A DNA stretch of 50,171 nucleotides from an uncultured Porphyromonadaceae bacterium (lineage in GTDB: Bacteria; Bacteroidota; Bacteroidia; Bacteroidales; Muribaculaceae): positions 1 through 50,171 of the forward strand of contig CAMWMD010000019.1 in assembly GCA_947175265.1 (NCBI GenBank), given 5' to 3'. The notes beneath the pieces are model-generated. The model was given only the letters and a program-made list of their open reading frames with translations, did not search any database and had not been told where the DNA came from. Position numbers and translations under genes: made by a program. This document shows, in pieces, positions 36,642-45,571 of the stretch. Each line of letters begins with the position of its first letter. The stretch's first letter is position 1.

Positions 36642-37124
36642 TTATGACTTAAGTTTTATCAATAAATTATAATCAGGGATTGAAGGTAAAAAGACGTAAC
36701 GCTCATTCCTCCTATCAAGTCGGCAAAAGAAATGTTGCACACCATTTGATACTACAAGGAATGGAGCCCTGAGTACCGAATTGTACCTTAGAATTTGATC
36801 AAACACCTTTTGCGTTATTAAAATGTCAGGGGCTTTGAATTCAAATATTCCCAAGGGACAACCTTGCCTGTCAAACAATACTGTGTCACATCTTTTCTTA
36901 GTGCCGTTCAACTCAATCCCAATCTCGTTTGCAAGGTGAGTTGTCGGATAATGCAAATGATGCACGAGCCAATGAACGAACCTTTGCCTGACATATTCTT
37001 CCGGTGTTAATATAAGATATTTCTTTCTCAAAATATCCCATACTTTAAGTATCTTCCCTTCTCTTAATATTCTAAGACTGGCTTCCGGAATCGTTAATTC
37101 AGGAAAAGAAAAATTGTAATCCAA
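36642..37124 (-). CDS. Stand-alone HsdR N-terminal-type (PD-(D/E)XK) protein, TTG start
   Basis: The 160-aa protein matches the type I restriction HsdR N-terminal domain family (HSDR_N_2), but is only that domain: no helicase, no partner M or S subunit. A nuclease-type active site is visible: E71 in GIELNG, D80 in KRCDTVLFD, and E95/K97 in GIFEFKAPD, the D-(x)n-ExK pattern. The only plausible start is a TTG at 37124: no ATG lies upstream before the in-frame stop and none follows within the domain. Family members are widespread in Bacteroidota with unknown function. Here it lies four bases upstream of the PcrA/UvrD helicase gene, suggesting joint action on DNA, which is inference. Confidence 0.85.
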   Translation of the reverse strand: MDYNFSFPELTIPEASLRILREGKILKVWDILRKKYLILTPEEYVRQRFVHWLVHHLHYPTTHLANEIGIELNGTKKRCDTVLFDRQGCPLGIFEFKAPDILITQKVFDQILRYNSVLRAPFLVVSNGVQHFFCRLDRRNERYVFLPSIPDYNLLIKLKS

Positions 37125-37158
37125 TATTATAATTATATTTGCTAAAACATAACAGAAA

Positions 37159-37184
37159 CATTACTTAACTTAACGTAAGTAATG
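37159..37184 (-). terminator. Weak hairpin between the S1/P1 nuclease and the HsdR-like gene
   Basis: CATTACTTA (37159-37167) pairs with TAAGTAATG (37176-37184) around an 8-base loop, with moderately U-rich sequence after it on the minus strand. It could attenuate transcription between the two genes. Confidence 0.4.
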
Positions 37185-37223
37185 CTTCAGGATTATTAAC
37201 TATTGAATAGGGAGATTAAAAAT

Positions 37224-38042
37224 CTACTCAATGACTTCAGATGATATTACGCTTCTATAATTGCAATCGAATATGGAGTTCAGCAAATCAGCCAAACGAA
37301 TACCACCCCTTAGAAATTGCTGCTCTATTACAGGTGTCCATTCCGCAATATAATCATAGCTGATTTTCGTACCTTCCGGAGTAGAATCATATACATTCTT
37401 TGCAATCTCAAATGTTTCTTCAGCCCAGGATGATGGTGTTGTTTTCTCAAGAATAACCTCCATTTGATTTGGAGTCAATCTATCAATCTGTTGTTGCCAT
37501 TCAGTGAAACTCCATTTGTGAGCAGACTCCGGAAGAGATGAATCCCATATAGAATGTAGATTAGAATCTTTTCCAAAATACTTAACAAAATGACGATTTC
37601 CACCAAGATCGGAAGCGTGACCGAGGTGCATCGGTTGATGAATATCTCCCAAAAAATGAACAATCATTTTTAATGCGAGTTGCTTATCTTGCAGATCAGA
37701 GTCGGGTGAAGAGAGTATCTTTGTCTGTTCTTCGATGGCCCTGACTATATCGCCGGAATCTAGCAAAGGAGCACTATCAAAAGTCTGATCGGCATCAATA
37801 TTCTTATAGTGCCATGTCTTTGAATATGCATATTCAGGAGTATGGGAAGCCTGGTCCAACCAATTGGAAAAATATACAATGGATTTCCCTTCCAGCAAAC
37901 TATCAACTGCTGATTTGGTGGCTGCCGTCAGATGATTCTCCGCAATATATGCCACCGTATCATGCCCCTTCTGCCCCCAGGGATAACTACAGATGGAGGT
38001 TAAAAATATTAATCCTCCGGTAATAAGGATCTTCGTCTTCAT
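37224..38042 (-). CDS. Secreted S1/P1-family nuclease
   Basis: S1/P1 nucleases are trinuclear-zinc enzymes cutting single-stranded DNA and RNA and removing 3'-phosphates. The 272-aa product has a signal peptide (MKTKILITGGLIFLTSICSYP) so that the mature protein begins at W22, the N-terminal Trp that ligates zinc in this family (WGQKGHDTVAYIA). Further ligands are in HYKNIDAD, MIVHFLGDIHQPMHLGHASDLGG and SIWDSSL. It is probably periplasmic or secreted and may scavenge nucleic acid. A good promoter lies upstream at 38060-38091. It is upstream of the HsdR-like, helicase and nspC genes, but a weak hairpin separates it from them. Confidence 0.94.
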   Translation of the reverse strand: MKTKILITGGLIFLTSICSYPWGQKGHDTVAYIAENHLTAATKSAVDSLLEGKSIVYFSNWLDQASHTPEYAYSKTWHYKNIDADQTFDSAPLLDSGDIVRAIEEQTKILSSPDSDLQDKQLALKMIVHFLGDIHQPMHLGHASDLGGNRHFVKYFGKDSNLHSIWDSSLPESAHKWSFTEWQQQIDRLTPNQMEVILEKTTPSSWAEETFEIAKNVYDSTPEGTKISYDYIAEWTPVIEQQFLRGGIRLADLLNSIFDCNYRSVISSEVIE

Positions 38043-38059
38043 ATTATAATTATTTTATA

Positions 38060-38091
38060 CAAAATTAATAAATAATTTGGAGAAAAACAAA
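38060..38091 (-). promoter_or_regulatory. Promoter of the S1/P1 nuclease gene
   Basis: Minus strand: TTTG (38091-38088), 20 bases, TAATTTTG (38067-38060), a full match to the phylum promoter, about 10-25 bases before the ATG at 38042. Confidence 0.65.
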
Positions 38092-38295
38092 TCAAACATA
38101 CTTATCTTTCCCAAAACATTACAACCTGAAAAAGAATATCATTAGAAGAATCAATTAATGTAAAAAGGAGAGGGAATAGATTAAATGGATTTGTTAGAAA
38201 ATTTATTAAAATCCTTAACATATCATATTAAATTTCGTTATAATAATATAGATTTGATTACAAAATATTCTAATAAAAACATTAAATGGCTTAGA

Positions 38296-39579
38296 ATGGA
38301 AGAAAAGGAAATCAAAAGACAGATGATGACTTTATGGGCGAAGACGTTCCACGATTCATCCCAGTATATAGACTTAATATTCGAGCACTATTTTAACCCT
38401 GAGTATATAGTATATTTCGAGGAAAAGGGTGAAATAGTTTCCTCCTTGTTAGGCATCCCTTACAGTTTCCGGAATAACGGTCGTGAATTAAGGGGACTAT
38501 ATCTTTGCGGGCTTAATACAAGGCCTGACTATCGGAATCAAGGGATAATGTCTAAACTCATAGAAGATATAAATTTTCGGGCAAAAGAGAAGGGATTCGC
38601 ATTTACTTTCCTCATACCGGCAAATGAAATTCTTATTAATTTCTATTCCTATCATAAGTACTATAAAGCAATGTATAGGATTGAGGATCGGTATACAGAC
38701 ATACATGATTTTAATAACGATTATCTTTCATCAATTTTGGATGAAGATGAAAGAGTCCGAAATCTAAAAACTAAATACTTTCAAGAAGCAAAGTGTATGT
38801 TTCTTGAAAAAAATAATACAGATCTGTTAGAAGAAGTAATATCTTTTATAATCGATTCTGAAAATAAAAATCACAGTTTTATTACACTTGCTCATAGTCA
38901 TGAAGACATCAAAAATGTAATACTTGAGAATGCGATTTCAAAGGGTAAAACTGTAGTATGCAAAACATCATCCGGAGAAATTTCAGGAGTAGCTTTTTTC
39001 ATTGCAGAAGAAAATAAACGCATATTAGTTCAGCATGTATATTACGCAGATTCCGCAGCATATTATAAGATTTTGCAATATATAAAAAGTGCATACTCTG
39101 AATATTCAATGAGTGTATTCTTATATCCGGAACAGTCTTCACGAAAAGCCTTGGACTACAAGTTTTATGGGGGCTCAACTAAAATTGGAGATCAATACAT
39201 CGGATCGTATGATACCGTAGAAAGGGTATATAATGTAAGTGCTCATGCAAAACTATACGGAATGATACGTCCCATTAATATGGACGAAATTCTAAAATTT
39301 CTCGCCAATGATAAGAGAGATGCAAAATTTTCGATTCTCGTTAAAAATAAAAGAGACGAAAATAACGCTATATTGGTGGCGGTTAAAAATGGCAAAGCAA
39401 ACATAAATCTTATAGTGGAGCAGGAGGAAAAACTTGAAATCAAGAAAAATGCCGTTACAGTCCTTTCAGAGAAAGAACTGTATGAAGTCTTATTCAGAAA
39501 ACCAGATCAAACCTCCGCCATTGTAGATGCATTTGGAATTCCAAGAATGATTTTTAATATGACTCTGCTATTAGATTAG
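38296..39579 (+). CDS. GNAT-family N-acetyltransferase, large (Eis-like layout)
   Basis: The protein (427 aa from 38296) has an N-terminal GNAT domain with the acetyl-CoA loop RPDYRNQGIMSKL and the preceding strand LRGLYLCGLNT. A second, poorly conserved half (from about residue 200) gives the two-GNAT-plus-extra-domain length of Eis-like enzymes. The substrate is unknown. The frame is open to 38185 (M DLLENLLKS), and a purine-rich AGGAGAGGG precedes that ATG, so the longer 464-aa start cannot be excluded; I prefer 38296 because the extra residues look like AT-rich leader. Base composition is clearly more AT-rich than in the neighbouring housekeeping genes, suggesting an accessory or acquired gene. 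Confidence 0.8.
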   Translation: MEEKEIKRQMMTLWAKTFHDSSQYIDLIFEHYFNPEYIVYFEEKGEIVSSLLGIPYSFRNNGRELRGLYLCGLNTRPDYRNQGIMSKLIEDINFRAKEKGFAFTFLIPANEILINFYSYHKYYKAMYRIEDRYTDIHDFNNDYLSSILDEDERVRNLKTKYFQEAKCMFLEKNNTDLLEEVISFIIDSENKNHSFITLAHSHEDIKNVILENAISKGKTVVCKTSSGEISGVAFFIAEENKRILVQHVYYADSAAYYKILQYIKSAYSEYSMSVFLYPEQSSRKALDYKFYGGSTKIGDQYIGSYDTVERVYNVSAHAKLYGMIRPINMDEILKFLANDKRDAKFSILVKNKRDENNAILVAVKNGKANINLIVEQEEKLEIKKNAVTVLSEKELYEVLFRKPDQTSAIVDAFGIPRMIFNMTLLLD

Positions 39580-39594
39580 ATACAAAGACCCGGG

Positions 39595-39639
39595 AATTCG
39601 CTTCGACAATTATCCTTAAGGTAATTGTCGAAGCGAATT
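39595..39639 (+). terminator. Terminator after the GNAT gene
   Basis: A perfect 18-bp stem (39595-39612 with 39622-39639) and a 9-base loop are followed by a T-run. It is the strongest terminator in this part of the window. Confidence 0.92.
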
Positions 39640-40305
39640 TTTTATACATACACTTGATCTGTAAAAACTTATATCAGAAATTTAATACATTAAGCCCCCT
39701 GAGAATCCATTCTTATAAAGAACTGGACAATCAATCATTGTATTTTGAAATTTCAGAAAGTAAACTACAATTTAGAGAATCACTAAATCCAACCTCAGTA
39801 AGAGGGTAGGGGAGACGCAACTTCATATTGTTCTAATTCTCCTGTTCGGAAAGTTTCATTATCCGACACTATCCTAAAATTCTCATTCGCAATTTATAAT
39901 TTTAAATTTTAATCTTTATTTTCAAATTTGAATTTGCATTTCTATTTCTATATTCAAATTTCTGTTTACTATTGCGTGCAGTTTAATTTTTGGAATTAAT
40001 TATCCAAATACATCCGAAGCAAATTTACCTTTCCAAATTAATGCGAATTAACATTTATTTACCTATACTTTTAACACCTGTTTATCAATAGATTAAAAAT
40101 GATAATTATATTTATAATCATAATAAATCAAGTCATGCTATATAGCTTGCGACAACTATACTATCTCTCCGCCATTACTACATTAATTACTTGAATAAAT
40201 AACGCTACAATAAATGTAATACTTTAGGATATAAAAGAAAGAATAGTTGCAAATGTAAATACAAATTACATTTTGAGAATTTACACATTTAAATATCATT
40301 TTATT
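39640..40305. other. AT-rich spacer with repeated CAAATTTG-type words
   Basis: No gene is visible in this roughly 670-base stretch. It is very AT-rich and carries a perfect 12-bp palindrome TTCAAATTTGAA (39921-39932) and several related words (TTGCAAATGTAAAT at 40247-40260, ATTTACACATTT at 40279-40290). These resemble the inverted repeat around the XRE promoter downstream and may be regulator-binding sites. Confidence 0.5.
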
Positions 40306-40370
40306 TTTACAAATTTGCAATTTCAATATTTTAATACTATATTTGCGTTCTGAAAATTCAAATTTGTAAA
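40306..40370 (+). promoter_or_regulatory. XRE gene promoter flanked by a perfect 12-bp inverted repeat (putative operator)
   Basis: TTTG (40314-40317), 20 bases, TATATTTG (40338-40345) form a consensus promoter. TTTACAAATTTG at 40306-40317 and its exact reverse complement CAAATTTGTAAA at 40359-40370 bracket it. The left copy contains the -33 element and the right copy covers the region just after the predicted start (about 40352). This is the arrangement expected of an autorepressor operator. Confidence 0.65.
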
Positions 40371-40375
40371 TAGAG

Positions 40376-40963
40376 ATGATTGAAGAAAACATGGCAATTC
40401 GTCTAAAATTCCTGATTGAGAAATTAGGAATTACACCTTCACAATTTGCTGATGCATGTAGAATCCCTCGACCAACGTTTTCTCAGATATTAAATGGGAG
40501 GAATAAAAAGATTAGTGATCAAATCATCCGTCAGATCCATGAGGCTTATCCGAACGTGTCTGTGACATGGCTACTTTTTAATGAGGGAAATATGTTATCA
40601 GATGGTTTTGCGAAAAATTCCATTGAGGAAGATGAAGAAGGTAGTGAGCTGCTATCTAACCAACCAAGACCGGAGGGAGATGGAAATTCTTCTAAGTTCG
40701 TAGATCCAAATGGAAGTCATAATTCACATGAAAATCCGGAAATCCCTACTGTTGATGGGATGGCCGATGTATATTCGAAAGAGAATGGCCTTAAATCGGA
40801 TTCAAAAGAGGTGGAACAATCTATAAAAGAAGATGTTAAATCCATCCTAAAAAGTAAGGAATTTTTGACAGAAATAGCAAAAATACAACCAAAACCACGT
40901 AAAGTAGTCTCCGTCACCATCTATTATGATGATTCTACTTTTGAAACATTTAAACCCATGTGA
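40376..40963 (+). CDS. XRE-type helix-turn-helix transcriptional regulator
   Basis: The 195-aa protein has a Cro/C1-type helix-turn-helix in residues 1-65 (KFLIEKLGITPSQFADACRI, then PRPTFSQILNGRNKKISDQI), followed by the typical AYPNVSVTWLLFNEGNML. The middle 60 residues are acidic, Ser/Asn-rich and probably disordered. The C-terminal 45 residues (VKSILKSKEFLTEIAKI, then TIYYDDSTFETF) form a small domain I do not recognise. This N-terminus is common in Bacteroidota and in their mobile elements. A consensus promoter flanked by an inverted repeat lies directly upstream, suggesting autoregulation. It precedes the type IX-sorted protein gene by 109 bases. Confidence 0.85.
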   Translation: MIEENMAIRLKFLIEKLGITPSQFADACRIPRPTFSQILNGRNKKISDQIIRQIHEAYPNVSVTWLLFNEGNMLSDGFAKNSIEEDEEGSELLSNQPRPEGDGNSSKFVDPNGSHNSHENPEIPTVDGMADVYSKENGLKSDSKEVEQSIKEDVKSILKSKEFLTEIAKIQPKPRKVVSVTIYYDDSTFETFKPM

Positions 40964-41072
40964 TATTCCAATAAATACTGCCCAGCAGGAGCCAATACAA
41001 TATTCCTCTTTCCGTAATCGTTTATTTACAAGAAATCAAAATTCTTACGAATAAAATCAGATTAATGGCTCT

Positions 41073-42434
41073 ATGAAATTCACAGAAACATCACGAATAT
41101 TTCTACCACTCTTTTCAAGTCTACTTTCTCTTCAAACCTTTGCAATTTCTCCAGATAACATATTAATCTCTTCCGGAGAATTTTCTGTTATATCTGAGAC
41201 TCCTAATTCTTCATCCGGCTTAAATAAAGTGTATGTCGTCAGGAATACAGAAAACTTAACATTGTCGTATAAATTTAATCCCTCGCATACTATAAAATGT
41301 TATAAATTTGATCAGAGAGGAAGTATTGACGCCATACAGATTAGTGATGTTTCTATTGAGGGGAATATATTAAAAATAAATAATCCGGAAAGCGAATGCG
41401 GTTATATCATTGATGACGATAACCAGATGTTTTATTTTTGGCTTATAGACTATAGTAAATATCAATTCACTCCTGAATCGATTTCTCTTTCATCTAAAAG
41501 TGATTGTAATTGCACGATGTTAGATTTTAATGGATATGCATCACCCATCTATTATTATGGTGTTAATGGGAGAAGATTCAATTTGAATAGAGCTCTGAAA
41601 TTAAGTTACACATCACTTGACCTGGATGAAAACTCAACCTCATTTGAAATCCGTAATTTTGATAGAAGTTATGAATACATTTCAGATGTAATTTCTATCT
41701 TTCCTCCGGTCTATTCATCAACATCATTTATACTTGAAGGAGATGCATTCCTTAATCGATGGAATGAACAAAAAAAGGTTACATCGCCTATATATTTTCC
41801 AATCTCTGTAATTGCAGAAACTAAAGTCAAACAACTTAATGAATCAGAAGAGAACTCCAATCAGATTAATTCTAATTCTGAATTATTAGGAGGCAATGCT
41901 CCCTGTGAACTTTCATTTGAAGTAACAACATCAGAAGGTGTCATCCATAATGAATGGCAATTCTCCTCTGATCAAGATTTCGAGAATATAATTTATAGAA
42001 TTAATGATAAAGAATTTGATTATACATTTATAGATGAGGGTAAAACATTCATACGCTATATTGGCAGTAACGCCGATGGCAGTTGTGAAACAATCAGTGA
42101 TGTCTATGAAGTCGCAATAAGTACGTCAGAGTTGAAAGTTCCGAATATCTTTTCCCCCAACAATGATGGAATAAATGATGAATGGAAAATATCCTATCAA
42201 TCGATAATAAAGTACGAATGTTGGATATATGACAGATATGGGAAAGAGGTTTTCCACACATCAGATCCCAACAAAGGCTGGAGTGGAAAGAGTAACAATG
42301 GAAACATCAAATCCGGTGTATTCTATTATATGATAAAGGCACAAGGTTCAGATGGTAAGAATTACAATCTGAGTGGTGATATTAATATTATCAGTAGCAA
42401 ATCCAGTTCTTCAATTATTGATTCTGAAAAATAA
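41073..42434 (+). CDS. Extracellular protein with type IX secretion (type B, CHU_C) sorting domain
   Basis: The 453-aa protein has a signal peptide (MKFTETSRIFLPLFSSLLSL) and ends in a gliding-motility-associated C-terminal domain: VPNIFSPNNDGINDEWKIS, WIYDRYGKEVFH, GWSGKSNNG and GVFYYMIKA (about residues 350-440). This domain directs substrates through the type IX secretion system to the cell surface or medium. The N-terminal 270 residues are Ser-rich, beta-type and not recognised; a PKD/Ig-like section (FEVTTSEGVIHNEWQF to RYIGSNADGSC) precedes the sorting domain. No type IX machinery gene is in the window. The AT-rich composition and the XRE neighbour suggest an accessory pair. uvrA starts 25 bases downstream. 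Confidence 0.85.
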   Translation: MKFTETSRIFLPLFSSLLSLQTFAISPDNILISSGEFSVISETPNSSSGLNKVYVVRNTENLTLSYKFNPSHTIKCYKFDQRGSIDAIQISDVSIEGNILKINNPESECGYIIDDDNQMFYFWLIDYSKYQFTPESISLSSKSDCNCTMLDFNGYASPIYYYGVNGRRFNLNRALKLSYTSLDLDENSTSFEIRNFDRSYEYISDVISIFPPVYSSTSFILEGDAFLNRWNEQKKVTSPIYFPISVIAETKVKQLNESEENSNQINSNSELLGGNAPCELSFEVTTSEGVIHNEWQFSSDQDFENIIYRINDKEFDYTFIDEGKTFIRYIGSNADGSCETISDVYEVAISTSELKVPNIFSPNNDGINDEWKISYQSIIKYECWIYDRYGKEVFHTSDPNKGWSGKSNNGNIKSGVFYYMIKAQGSDGKNYNLSGDINIISSKSSSSIIDSEK

Positions 42435-42459
42435 CTTTCAGTTAACTACTTGAAATTTT

Positions 42460-45288
42460 ATGAATAATCAAAATACAAATATCGCGTGTTCCGTAGATGT
42501 ATATGGTGCAAGAGTTCACAACTTAAAAAATATTGACGTAAGCATACCCCATAATGCACTTACAGTTGTGACAGGACTGAGTGGATGTGGGAAATCTTCT
42601 TTAGCATTTGATACTATCTTTGCGGAAGGTCAGCGAAGATATATCGAAACGTTCTCGGCATACGCAAGGAATATGTTAGGGAGTCTCGAAAGGCCGGATG
42701 TTGATAAAATCTCCGGTCTTAGTCCTGTAATAAGTATTGAACAAAAGACGGTCAATAAAAATCCAAGAAGCACTATCGGTACTACAACTGAAATTTATGA
42801 TTTCTTTCGTCTTCTTTACGCTCGTCTTGGGGAAGCAAGAAGTTATATTTCGGGTAAACCTATGGTGAAATACACCAAGGACAAAATAGTGAGTCTCCTG
42901 CTGCAAAAATATAATGACCGCAAGATTCAGATTTTAGCACCTCTGATAAAAAATAGGAAAGGTCATTACAAAGAATTATTCGAAACCCTGAGAAAAAAAG
43001 GATATATCCATGTTCGTATAGATGGAGAAATAAAGGAACTCGCCTTTGGCATGAAATTGGATAGGTATAAGAACCACTCTATCGAATTGGTTGTGGATCG
43101 AATCAGAGTAAGGGAAAATGATATCCAAAGATTACGTTCTACCGTTGATGAAGCTTTAAAACAAGGAGACCGACAAATGATGGTATTGGATGTTGAGACT
43201 AATCAAATACGTCATTACAGTCAATTACTGATGGATTCTGAAAACGGCATATCTTATCCTGAACCGGCACCCCACAATTTTTCTTTCAACTCTCCTCAAG
43301 GATATTGTCCCAAATGCAAAGGTCTTGGTGAGATAAATATAATAGATGAAGAAAAGATAATCCCAGATAAAAACATCTCCATTTATGATGGAGGCATACT
43401 TCCACTAGGGAAATATAAAAATTCACTTATATTTTGGCAAATAGAGGCGGTATGCAGATTATATGGTGCGACATTAAAAACGCCTATAGCTGATCTTCCT
43501 CAAGAAGCTATTGAAGAAATTCTAAATGGGAGCGATAGACGTCTTGAGATAAGTAACGCGACATTATCTACGTCGCATTATGCGGGTAACTTCGAAGGTC
43601 TATTAAAATACCTTGAACTTCAGACCTCAGAAGAAACCGATAGCAAGCGAGTGACAACATCATATTTCACCAAAGCATTATGTCCGGAATGCGAAGGGAA
43701 ACGTCTTAATAAAATATCCCTCCATTACTACATAGATGGTAAGAATATTTTTGATGTTGCTTCAATGGATATTGCCGATTTGTATCATTGGTCGAAAGAT
43801 CTTACAAAAAAATTTCCTTCTTCCAAAAGAGCCATTGCTGAAGAGATATTAAAAGAAATCAACAGCAGATTGTCTTTTCTTCTTGATGTCGGATTGGAAT
43901 ACCTTTCGCTAAACAGGAACAGTTCATCATTAAGTGGAGGAGAAAGTCAACGTATAAGGCTGGCAACCCAAATAGGATCAAAACTCGTAAATGTGTTGTA
44001 CATACTTGACGAACCCTCAATAGGGCTGCATCAAAGAGATAATATACGCTTAATAAATAGTCTTAAGCAATTGCGTGATGCCGGCAACTCTATAATTGTA
44101 GTTGAACATGATAAAGATATCATGGAAGAATCCGACTACATTATAGATATTGGTCCGGGCGCAGGCAGAAATGGGGGAGAGGTGATGTTCCAAGGGAAGG
44201 TAAATGATCTTAAGAATACGCACACTTTGACAGCAGAATACCTCAACGGAAATAAGCGTATTGAATTACCACACGAAAGGAGGAAAGGGAACGGAAAATA
44301 TTTGGAGATAAAAGGTGCGACAGGCCATAATTTGAAAAATGTCGACTTAAAATTGCCTTTAGGAATGTTTGTATGTGTCACCGGAGTAAGCGGAAGTGGC
44401 AAATCATCGCTTATTAACGGAACCCTTCAGCCCATACTCAGTAAAAAGTTCTATCGTTCAACTCAAGAGCCGCTACCATTCAAAGAGATCATAGGCATTG
44501 AGAATATCGATAAAGTTGTAACTGTAGACCAAACACCACTCGGACGTTCCCCACGTTCCAATCCTGCAACGTACACAGGAGTATTCTCTGACATACGTAA
44601 ATTATTTGTAGAGTTGCCTGATTCAAAAATACGTGGATACAAACCCGGACGCTTCTCCTTTAATGTTGCCGGCGGACGTTGCGAGACATGCAAAGGAAAT
44701 GGATACAGAACAATAGAAATGAACTTTCTCCCGGATGTGCTCGTGCCATGCGAGACATGCCATGGAAAAAGGTATAACAGAGAGACGCTGGAGGTAAGAT
44801 TTAAAGGAAAGTCCATATCAGATGTCCTTGAGATGACAGTTAATCAGGCAGTAGATTTTTTTGCCAACATACCTTCAATTCTAAAGAAGATCAAAGTGCT
44901 CCAGGATATAGGCTTAGGTTATCTAAAATTAGGCCAACCATCAAGCACACTAAGTGGCGGTGAGAATCAAAGAGTAAAACTGGCAACTGAACTGTCAAAG
45001 AAAGATACCGGCAATACACTTTTTATACTTGATGAACCAACGACAGGACTTCATTTCGAAGATATAAGAGTCTTGCTGAAGGTCATCAACAAACTCACAG
45101 ATAAAGGCAATACTGTCGTTGTCATTGAGCATAATCTTGATGTAATAAAAAGTGCGGACTATATAATAGATATGGGGCCTGAAGGAGGCAGAGACGGAGG
45201 TCAGATTCTTTCCGAGGGAACGCCTGAAGAAGTAGCCGGAACAAATTCTCATACGGCAAAATTCTTGCTTCCGGAATTAAAACCTTAG
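42460..45288 (+). CDS. uvrA: Excinuclease ABC subunit A
   Basis: UvrA dimer is the damage-sensing ABC ATPase that loads UvrB. The 942-aa protein has two ABC modules: Walker A GLSGCGKSS (K45) and GVSGSGKSS, signatures LSGGESQRIRLA and LSGGENQRVKLA, and Walker B ILDEPSIGLH and ILDEPTTGLH. Zinc modules are intact (CPKCKG with CPECEG; CETCKGNGY with CETCHGKRY). Length is normal. The gene lies 25 bases after the CHU_C gene on the same strand without a clear promoter in the gap, so it may be read from upstream as well. A terminator follows at 45321-45355. Confidence 0.98.
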   Translation: MNNQNTNIACSVDVYGARVHNLKNIDVSIPHNALTVVTGLSGCGKSSLAFDTIFAEGQRRYIETFSAYARNMLGSLERPDVDKISGLSPVISIEQKTVNKNPRSTIGTTTEIYDFFRLLYARLGEARSYISGKPMVKYTKDKIVSLLLQKYNDRKIQILAPLIKNRKGHYKELFETLRKKGYIHVRIDGEIKELAFGMKLDRYKNHSIELVVDRIRVRENDIQRLRSTVDEALKQGDRQMMVLDVETNQIRHYSQLLMDSENGISYPEPAPHNFSFNSPQGYCPKCKGLGEINIIDEEKIIPDKNISIYDGGILPLGKYKNSLIFWQIEAVCRLYGATLKTPIADLPQEAIEEILNGSDRRLEISNATLSTSHYAGNFEGLLKYLELQTSEETDSKRVTTSYFTKALCPECEGKRLNKISLHYYIDGKNIFDVASMDIADLYHWSKDLTKKFPSSKRAIAEEILKEINSRLSFLLDVGLEYLSLNRNSSSLSGGESQRIRLATQIGSKLVNVLYILDEPSIGLHQRDNIRLINSLKQLRDAGNSIIVVEHDKDIMEESDYIIDIGPGAGRNGGEVMFQGKVNDLKNTHTLTAEYLNGNKRIELPHERRKGNGKYLEIKGATGHNLKNVDLKLPLGMFVCVTGVSGSGKSSLINGTLQPILSKKFYRSTQEPLPFKEIIGIENIDKVVTVDQTPLGRSPRSNPATYTGVFSDIRKLFVELPDSKIRGYKPGRFSFNVAGGRCETCKGNGYRTIEMNFLPDVLVPCETCHGKRYNRETLEVRFKGKSISDVLEMTVNQAVDFFANIPSILKKIKVLQDIGLGYLKLGQPSSTLSGGENQRVKLATELSKKDTGNTLFILDEPTTGLHFEDIRVLLKVINKLTDKGNTVVVIEHNLDVIKSADYIIDMGPEGGRDGGQILSEGTPEEVAGTNSHTAKFLLPELKP

Positions 45289-45320
45289 AACATCTCAAAA
45301 TAAAGAGTAGCAAAATTGTG

Positions 45321-45355
45321 AAATAACGACGGAATTTACAGTTTCGTCGTTATTT
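45321..45355 (+). terminator. Terminator after uvrA
   Basis: A 14-bp stem (45321-45334 with 45342-45355, one G-T pair) closes a 7-base loop; the right arm leads into a T-run (TTATTTTTG). Confidence 0.85.
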
Positions 45356-45489
45356 TTGTATGTAAAAAATGCAATTTATCCTCTTCTTAAAACAACGGAT
45401 TAAAATACACATAATCTATATTATGTTAAATAGGATATTCATTATTTCTTAATTATAAATCTTTATGTACCGTTCCTGTCCTCACGCTA

Positions 45490-45507
45490 AAAAAATTGCA
45501 ATTTTTT
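45490..45507. promoter_or_regulatory. 18-bp perfect palindrome upstream of the giant gene's -7 box
   Basis: AAAAAATTG is followed directly by its reverse complement CAATTTTTT, giving a fully symmetric 18-bp site 22 bases upstream of a TAATTTTG -7 box (45529-45536). Symmetric sites of this kind often bind dimeric regulators. In AT-rich DNA chance occurrence is possible. Confidence 0.4.
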
Positions 45508-45571
45508 CGTAAATTGAAAAATTAATTGTAATTTTGAAGCAGATAAATGGTGTGCTCCAAAATCTGATTCT

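Noticed and set aside
36642..37124. Remnant of a type I restriction-modification system
   Set aside because: Only the N-terminal domain family is present, intact and widespread as a stand-alone protein; there is no hsdM, hsdS or helicase fragment nearby.
38185..42434. Prophage or integrative element around the XRE gene
   Set aside because: No integrase, structural, relaxase or transposase gene and no flanking direct repeats were seen, only AT-rich composition.
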